Of a DNA stretch of 10,326 nt, positions 6,289 through 10,326 are shown piece by piece. Source of the DNA: an uncultured Rhizobiaceae group bacterium (GTDB taxonomy: Bacteria > Pseudomonadota > Alphaproteobacteria > Rhizobiales > Rhizobiaceae); NCBI GenBank assembly GCA_937951455.1, contig CALFBU010000266.1, forward strand, positions 1-10,326. The letters run 5' to 3'. A program made the translations under genes and the position numbers. The notes under the pieces were generated by a model. That model made no database searches, was not told the DNA's origin, and saw nothing but the letters and a program-made list of their open reading frames with translations. Numbering within the stretch: position 1 is the first letter of the stretch; every line of letters begins with the position of its first letter.

Positions 6289-7914
6289 ATGAACATTTAC
6301 AACGAAAACCTCGAGCGCAACCCAGCAAATTACCAGCCCCTAACACCATTATTGTTCCTTGAAAGAGCTGCGCATACGTTTCCTAATCATGTTGCCATCA
6401 TCCATGGCAAATTGCGCCGTAATTACGATGAATTTTATGAACGCTCAAAGAAACTGGCGTCAAGCCTTTCAGGTCAAGGCATAGGCACTGGAGACACGGT
6501 TTCAGTCATGCTGGCAAATACACCTGCCATGCTTGAAGCACATTACGGTATTCCTATGACAGGCGCAGTATTGCACTCGATGAACACCAGGTTGGATGCA
6601 AAAGTCATCGCCTTTCAACTGGATCATTCGGAATGTAAAGTGCTCATCACCGATCGTGAGTTTTCAACAATCGTAAAAGAAGCGCTAGAAATTGCATCTG
6701 TGAAACAGATCATCATAGATTATGACGATCCGGAGTATGATGGCGAAGGTGAATTACTTGGCGAACAAGACTATGAAGCCTTCATCCAAAACGGCGATGC
6801 AAACTTTGCCTGGAAAATGCCCGACGATGAATGGGACGCAATATCCCTGAATTACACATCAGGCACCACAGGCAACCCTAAAGGTGTCGTATATCATCAC
6901 CGTGGCGCATCATTGCTTGCACAAGGCAATGCCCTCACGGCCTCCATGCCAAAGCATTCGGTCTATCTATGGACGCTTCCGATGTTTCATTGCAACGGCT
7001 GGTGTTTTCCGTGGACACTGTCCGCAATCATCGGCACGCATGTATGTTTACGCGCTGTCAGACAAAAGCCGATGTGGGATGCAATCGCCGACCACAAAGT
7101 CACCCACCTTTGCGGCGCCCCAATCGTAATGTCGACCCTGCTTTCAGCAAGCGATAACGACAAACGCGAATTGCCGCACACCGTTCAATTCTTTACAGCC
7201 GCTGCCCCGCCACCAGAGGCCATTTTGGCAGACATGAAAGAAGCAGGTTTCAACGTCACGCATCTATATGGCCTAACCGAATGTTATGGCCCTGCTGTAG
7301 TGAACGACTGGAACATGGAATGGGATAAACTTGATAACGCTGGCCAAGCGGCAATGAAGGCTCGACAAGGCGTTCGCTATTCTGCGCTTGAAGGGCTTGA
7401 TGTCAAACACCCTGAAACCATGCAAAGCGTGCCAGCCGATGGCGAAACCATTGGCGAAGTCATGATGCAAGGTAATGTCGTCATGAAAGGCTATCTTAAA
7501 AACAAGGAAGCCAGCGAAGAAGCATTTAGCGGCGGATGGTTTCACACAGGTGATCTAGGCGTCATGCACGAAGATGGCTACATCCAGCTTAAAGACAGAT
7601 CCAAAGACATCATTATTTCCGGCGGCGAAAACATCTCCTCCATCGAAGTCGAAGATGCATTGTATAAACACCCATCTATTGCGGCAGCAGCCGTTGTAGC
7701 AAAGCCCGATGACAAATGGGGCGAAACGCCTTGCGCTTTCATCGAGCTAAACAACAGCGCGGAGAAACCTTCTATCGAAGAACTTAAAACCTGGTGTAGA
7801 GAACATCTCGCAGCTTTTAAAATCCCAAAGAACTTTGTGTTTGAAGAGCTCCCAAAAACCTCAACGGGCAAAATACAAAAATTTGTACTTCGCGAACGCG
7901 CAAAAGAGATCTAA
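6289..7914 (+). CDS. AMP-forming acyl-CoA synthetase (ANL superfamily)
   Basis: Activates a carboxylic acid with ATP to an acyl-adenylate and then to an acyl-CoA. The 541-residue protein has all core motifs: phosphate loop 'YTSGTTGNPKGVV' (189-201); 'LPMFHCNGWCFPW' (230-242), typical of medium-chain acyl and aryl acid ligases; 'YGLTE' (327-331); 'GWFHTGDLG' (416-424) with the ribose-binding aspartate D422; hinge 'KDRSKDIIISGGENIS' (435-450); and the catalytic lysine K528 in 'PKTSTGKIQK'. The N-terminus 'NPANYQPLTPLLFLERAA' is shared with plant acyl-activating enzymes of the AAE1 type and with bacterial medium-chain ligases, a group that also includes methylmercaptopropionate-CoA ligase DmdB. 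The acid used cannot be named from sequence. Its ATG directly abuts the preceding stop (TAAATG) without a clear ribosome site of its own, so it is probably translated by coupling. All residues needed for activity appear present. Confidence 0.94.
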   Translation: MNIYNENLERNPANYQPLTPLLFLERAAHTFPNHVAIIHGKLRRNYDEFYERSKKLASSLSGQGIGTGDTVSVMLANTPAMLEAHYGIPMTGAVLHSMNTRLDAKVIAFQLDHSECKVLITDREFSTIVKEALEIASVKQIIIDYDDPEYDGEGELLGEQDYEAFIQNGDANFAWKMPDDEWDAISLNYTSGTTGNPKGVVYHHRGASLLAQGNALTASMPKHSVYLWTLPMFHCNGWCFPWTLSAIIGTHVCLRAVRQKPMWDAIADHKVTHLCGAPIVMSTLLSASDNDKRELPHTVQFFTAAAPPPEAILADMKEAGFNVTHLYGLTECYGPAVVNDWNMEWDKLDNAGQAAMKARQGVRYSALEGLDVKHPETMQSVPADGETIGEVMMQGNVVMKGYLKNKEASEEAFSGGWFHTGDLGVMHEDGYIQLKDRSKDIIISGGENISSIEVEDALYKHPSIAAAAVVAKPDDKWGETPCAFIELNNSAEKPSIEELKTWCREHLAAFKIPKNFVFEELPKTSTGKIQKFVLRERAKEI

Positions 7915-8343
7915 ATGAACCACGATCATTACGATGACCAATATATCAAAAGCATTCTGGAAGACGTGAAGACCATTGCTGTCGTTGGCGCAAGTGCCAA
8001 TACTTCGAGGCCATCCTACCGTGTTACTGAATATTTGATCGCCAAGGGCTATGAGATTTTTCCAGTTAATCCGGGTCAGGCGGGCAATAAAATTGCGGGT
8101 GCATTGTGCTATGCTTCCTTGAAGGACATTCCACAACCGATTCATATGATTGATGTTTTCCGCAATTCAGAGGCTGCCTTTGGTGTCTTTGAAGAAGCCT
8201 TGGAATTAACTCCGTTACCGAAAGTTATCTGGACACAACTGGATGTTCGCAATGATGAAGCTGCAAGACTGGCTGAAGCCAAGGGTGTTCAAGTCGTTAT
8301 GAACCGCTGTCCAAAAATCGAATATGCCCGATTAATCAGTTGA
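7915..8343 (+). CDS. YccU-type CoA-binding protein (CoA_binding_2)
   Basis: A 142-residue single-domain Rossmann-fold protein of the YccU family, normal length (about 135-145). Diagnostic stretches are 'VVGASANTSRPSYRV' (23-37), where the glycine-rich turn contacts the nucleotide, 'FPVNPG' (49-54), 'IDVFRN' (79-84), 'VIWTQLDVRNDEAARLAEAK' (104-123) and 'VVMNRCPKIEY' (127-137). The fold matches the CoA-binding part of succinyl-CoA synthetase alpha subunits, but there is no ligase or grasp domain, so no reaction can be assigned. Its ATG abuts the acyl-CoA synthetase stop, placing it in the same operon; a role in CoA or acyl-CoA binding beside that enzyme is an inference. Its last 8 bp overlap the 3' end of dgkA on the other strand. 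Confidence 0.9.
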   Translation: MNHDHYDDQYIKSILEDVKTIAVVGASANTSRPSYRVTEYLIAKGYEIFPVNPGQAGNKIAGALCYASLKDIPQPIHMIDVFRNSEAAFGVFEEALELTPLPKVIWTQLDVRNDEAARLAEAKGVQVVMNRCPKIEYARLIS

Positions 8344-8689
8344 GAAACAAATACTCATAAAGCGTCACACCCCATACCCCAAACGCGATTAACGTAGCGC
8401 CAAGCACAGCAGCAGACCCACAATCTTTTGCAATCTTGATGTGGCTGGAGCGCTCCAAGGTAATCTTGTCTGCAAGCGCCTCAATGCCAGTGTTGAGCAA
8501 TTCGATCATCAAAACCAGCACCAACACCGATATCAATAAAAGAAAATGCCAAGCATCTTGCGCCAAGAAAAAAGCAAAGGGAATGCTGATAATCAGAAGG
8601 ATAATTTCTTCACGAATGGGCGCTTCATTTTTAAAACCATGTACCAGCCCATGATAGGAATTTACAAATGCTGCGAGTATTCTTTTCAT
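8336..8689 (-). CDS. dgkA: Diacylglycerol kinase DgkA (prokaryotic membrane type)
   Basis: Small inner-membrane kinase that phosphorylates diacylglycerol to phosphatidic acid, recycling lipid by-products of envelope biosynthesis. The 117 residues compare with about 122 in E. coli. It has an amphipathic N-terminus, 'NEAPIREE' (21-28), and three hydrophobic helices (about 28-45, 48-66 and 90-113). The active-site signature '[15 protein letters not shown]' (62-76) contains E63, N66 and E70, corresponding to the catalytic E69, N72 and E76 of E. coli. '[14 protein letters not shown]' (85-98) has K88 and D89, matching E. coli K94 and D95. The ATG overlaps the pdxJ stop by four bases (ATGA), implying coupled translation. 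The 3' end runs 8 bp into the convergent CoA-binding gene. Confidence 0.95.
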   Translation of the reverse strand: MKRILAAFVNSYHGLVHGFKNEAPIREEIILLIISIPFAFFLAQDAWHFLLLISVLVLVLMIELLNTGIEALADKITLERSSHIKIAKDCGSAAVLGATLIAFGVWGVTLYEYLFLN

Positions 8690-9432
8690 TCGCCCAAGGC
8701 TTTCAAAAAACGTTTCACCGAACCTGCCATGCCAAATTCCAGACAGTCAGCCGTCAAGCCGTGCCCGATGGAAACTTCCGCCAAATTTGGAATGGCTTTC
8801 GCTAGATTGGGCAGATTGGCGACAGTCAGATCATGTCCTGCATTGACGCCCATGCCAAGTTCTTGCGCGAACCTTGCAGTTCGTGACATATCTTCAAGCG
8901 CAAGTTTTTCACGCTTGGGATCATCGTAACAGGAACCATATGGCCCCGTATAAAGCTCTATGCGATCTGCACCTGTATCGGCAGCAGCTTGAATAGCTTT
9001 CTGACTGGCATCCGGATCACAAAACAAAGAAACGCGGAAACCGCTGCCCTTTAAACGCTGAACACAGTCACGCAGGAAATTCCCCTGCCCTTCAAAATCC
9101 CAGCCATGATCAGACGTTGCCTGAGATGGGTCATCAGGCACGAGGGTTACTTGTTCAGGTTGATTAAGCTCGCATAGTTTCATGAAACCTTCTTCGGGAA
9201 AGCCTTCCATGTTAAATTCGGCATTAGGAAATTCGTCATCAATCAGATTTCGTAACTCAGGCAAATCAGAAAACCGCGTATGGCGTTCATCCGGTCGAGG
9301 ATGCACCGTCAAGCCATGAGCGCCTGCCTCCAGCGCAATACGCCCCAAACCGGTAACGCTTGGCCATGGCAAGTCCCGCCGATTTCTCAACAATGCAACT
9401 GCATTTAAATTAACCGATAATTTAGCCGTCAT
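8686..9432 (-). CDS. pdxJ: Pyridoxine 5'-phosphate synthase PdxJ
   Basis: Cytoplasmic TIM-barrel enzyme that condenses 1-deoxyxylulose 5-phosphate with 3-amino-1-hydroxyacetone phosphate to form pyridoxine 5'-phosphate, the last ring-forming step of the DXP-dependent vitamin B6 route. The 248 residues fit the family. Conserved active-site residues are H44, R46 and H51 in '[10 protein letters not shown]', E76 in 'EFNMEGFP', H200 in '[13 protein letters not shown]' and H224 in '[15 protein letters not shown]'; they match the catalytic histidines and glutamate of E. coli PdxJ. The N-terminal motif is '[12 protein letters not shown]', where the E. coli type has V-N-I-D-H-x-A-T-L-R-N. This is the subfamily seen in rhizobial alphaproteobacteria, not damage. 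It heads a pdxJ-dgkA pair. The ATG has a GGA-containing purine stretch just upstream; the promoter is probably in the 98 bp shared with the divergent gene, but no convincing one was found. Confidence 0.95.
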   Translation of the reverse strand: MTAKLSVNLNAVALLRNRRDLPWPSVTGLGRIALEAGAHGLTVHPRPDERHTRFSDLPELRNLIDDEFPNAEFNMEGFPEEGFMKLCELNQPEQVTLVPDDPSQATSDHGWDFEGQGNFLRDCVQRLKGSGFRVSLFCDPDASQKAIQAAADTGADRIELYTGPYGSCYDDPKREKLALEDMSRTARFAQELGMGVNAGHDLTVANLPNLAKAIPNLAEVSIGHGLTADCLEFGMAGSVKRFLKALGE

Positions 9433-9475
9433 CCTGTTTTTCCATATTCATAATGCATCTTCATGTTTGCAATGC

Positions 9476-9496
9476 ATGCTTGAATGAAGCAAGCAT
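9476..9496. repeat. Inverted repeat ATGCTTG-N7-CAAGCAT upstream of the Popeye-like gene
   Basis: Perfect 7-bp arms at 9476-9482 and 9490-9496 around a 7-base centre. It covers the candidate -35 box (TTGAAT, 9480-9485) of the plus-strand gene and lies about 45 bp upstream of pdxJ. The preceding 25 bp also contain AATGCAT twice, at 9452 and 9471, 19 bp apart. Layout suggests an operator, but no regulator can be named. Confidence 0.4.
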
Positions 9497-9508
9497 TTTC
9501 CATATTGT
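9480..9508 (+). promoter_or_regulatory. Candidate promoter of the Popeye-like gene
   Basis: TTGAAT (9480-9485), 17-base spacer, TATTGT (9503-9508). Each box matches 4 of 6 consensus bases with ideal spacing. Predicted start is near 9515, which lies downstream of the ATG at 9453 and so supports translation starting at the ATG at 9531. Confidence 0.35.
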
Positions 9509-9530
9509 GCTAAAAGAAAATAAGTCTTTG

Positions 9531-10202
9531 ATGAGGCCGACGAATTTGGTTGAAAGTATTATTTCAATATCCGTACTTTTGAATTTAGGTGGCCTCCTAT
9601 ACTTTATTGGCTTTTTGGTGCGTGATGAGCTTATTCTTCGGATTCTCATCCTTTCTGGCACAACGCTTTATCTCATATATTATCTCTTCTTCCCAACTGG
9701 ACCATTATGGAACGCCTTCATAACAAGCTCAATTCTGGGCATGGCAAATTTGTGGGTGCTAGGAAAAATTGTTTTCGAGAGGACCACACTTGCATTAAGT
9801 GAAAATGAAAAACGCCTCTACAAGTGCTTTGAAACGCTGACACCTGGTCAATTTAGATTACTCATCAAACATGCAAAATGGCATTCCGCGCAAGAAGAAA
9901 TACAACTGTGCACGCAAGGCGAACAGGCTAACAAACTTTATTACATCTTGGATGGCAGTATTAGTATTACCAAGAACGGTAAAAACTTCTCGCTGGAAGA
10001 AAACAATTTTCTAGGCGAAGTTGCCTTCATTTTAGATGACAAATATTCTGCAAGTGCCTATGCGAACAAAGGTACATTCTTTATTGAATGGAATAATCAA
10101 ATCATCAAAAAAATGATGAGCAAAAATGCAAACCTACATAACGCAATCATAGCATTATTCAACAAAGACTTGGCGCTTAAAGTTTCATCCAGTTACAAAT
10201 AA
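9531..10202 (+). CDS. Three-TM protein with C-terminal cyclic-nucleotide-binding-like (Popeye-like) domain
   Basis: Predicted inner-membrane protein with three hydrophobic helices (about 7-30, 35-54 and 61-82) followed by a cytoplasmic cNMP-binding-fold domain (about 90-215). The order resembles animal Popeye proteins and their bacterial relatives. Visible domain signatures are 'LTPGQFRLLIKHAKW' (93-107), 'NKLYYILDGSISITKNGK' (124-141) and 'FLGEVAFILDDKYSASAYA' (150-168). The last is the phosphate-binding cassette: the glutamate of the G-E pair is present (E153), but the expected arginine position is occupied by tyrosine (about Y162), so ordinary cAMP or cGMP binding is uncertain. I start at the ATG at 9531 (223 residues). 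An ATG at 9453 would add 26 residues of non-membrane, non-conserved-looking sequence and would lie upstream of the predicted transcript start. Neither start has a strong ribosome site. No enzymatic function can be assigned. It converges on the next gene with a 6-bp gap. Confidence 0.75.
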   Translation: MRPTNLVESIISISVLLNLGGLLYFIGFLVRDELILRILILSGTTLYLIYYLFFPTGPLWNAFITSSILGMANLWVLGKIVFERTTLALSENEKRLYKCFETLTPGQFRLLIKHAKWHSAQEEIQLCTQGEQANKLYYILDGSISITKNGKNFSLEENNFLGEVAFILDDKYSASAYANKGTFFIEWNNQIIKKMMSKNANLHNAIIALFNKDLALKVSSSYK

Positions 10203-10208
10203 GACGCC

Positions 10209-10326
10209 CTAAACTGCTACCTTATCCTGTTTTTCGATCCATTTTTTGATTTTCTTTTCGAGCTTGTCAGGCGAGACAGGTTTTGACAGGTAGTCATCCA
10301 TACCCGCATCGAAGCATCTTTCCATG
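10209..10326 (-). CDS. Receiver-domain protein, C-terminal fragment (hybrid kinase or response regulator), cut by right edge
   Basis: The minus strand from the window edge to the TAG at 10209-10211 encodes 38 readable residues. They begin near 'MERCFDAGMDDYLSKPVSP' and end 'KWIEKQDKVAV'. The pattern A-G-M-D-D-Y-L-S-K-P is the hallmark of the end of a receiver domain: the lysine is the conserved switch lysine and the last helix follows. Because the protein ends right after the receiver, the complete gene is most likely a hybrid sensor kinase with a terminal receiver, or a stand-alone receiver protein; the visible part cannot decide. The internal ATG at the edge is not taken as a start because the receiver domain would be cut. 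Confidence 0.85.
   Translation of the reverse strand, partial: MERCFDAGMDDYLSKPVSPDKLEKKIKKWIEKQDKVAV

Noticed and set aside
7273..7545. Open frames on the minus strand within the acyl-CoA synthetase gene (also 7578-7871 and 7861-8145)
   Set aside because: They are antisense to a strongly conserved gene, and their translations show no recognisable domain or plausible ribosome site. They are reading-frame shadows.
8446..8457. Perfect 12-bp palindrome TGGAGCGCTCCA
   Set aside because: It lies inside dgkA where the protein sequence explains it ('LERSS'), and there is no second copy or promoter nearby.
9453..9530. Upstream ATG for the Popeye-like gene, adding 26 residues
   Set aside because: It leaves only 20 bp to the divergent pdxJ start, lies upstream of the only promoter-like boxes, and adds sequence with no domain character. 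Not fully excluded.
10203..10326. Possible terminator between the Popeye-like gene and the right-edge gene
   Set aside because: Only 6 bp separate the two stop codons, and the T-rich stretch at 10227-10258 is coding sequence (lysine codons) of the receiver protein with no stable hairpin before it.

Overview
The window looks like chromosomal DNA from a moderately AT-rich alphaproteobacterium, probably a marine or host-associated member of the Hyphomicrobiales. The main support is the PdxJ sequence, which has the alphaproteobacterial '[14 protein letters not shown] / [10 protein letters not shown]' form. A DctB-linked TRAP system and Shine-Dalgarno-type starts are consistent with this. The assignment is by eye, with no database search.

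Left half (1-5430, all minus strand): a complete TRAP-transport and sensing cluster in transcription order dctB - response regulator - dctP - dctQ - dctM. DctM runs off the left edge. DctB is a two-TM histidine kinase with a periplasmic sensor. The regulator next to it has the receiver and Fis-type helix-turn-helix of DctD but lacks the central sigma54-activating AAA+ domain. dctB overlaps the regulator gene by 8 bp, and dctQ/dctM share one base (TAATG). A stem-loop lies between dctP and dctQ, where differential expression of binding protein and membrane subunits would be set.

Centre (5431-5499): a 69-bp divergent promoter region in which the best -10 box for each direction overlaps the other. 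To its right a plus-strand operon (5500-8343) encodes an ECHDC3-like crotonase-fold protein that lacks both canonical hydratase glutamates, an AMP-forming acyl-CoA synthetase, and a YccU-type CoA-binding protein. All three genes abut through identical TAAATGAAC junctions. A reasonable but unproven model is that the TRAP system imports an organic acid that this operon activates to its CoA thioester.

Right part (8336-10326): pdxJ and dgkA are coupled on the minus strand by an ATGA overlap, and dgkA converges on the CoA-binding gene with an 8-bp overlap. Divergent from pdxJ is a plus-strand gene for a three-TM protein with a C-terminal cyclic-nucleotide-binding-like (Popeye-like) domain lacking the usual phosphate-binding arginine. 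The right edge holds the C-terminus of a receiver-domain protein on the minus strand.

No gene-free stretch exceeds 100 bp. I saw no tRNA, rRNA, CRISPR array, insertion sequence or attachment site. The most unusual items are the AAA+-less DctD-type regulator, the Popeye-like membrane protein, and the overlapping divergent promoters between transporter regulation and the acyl-CoA operon.
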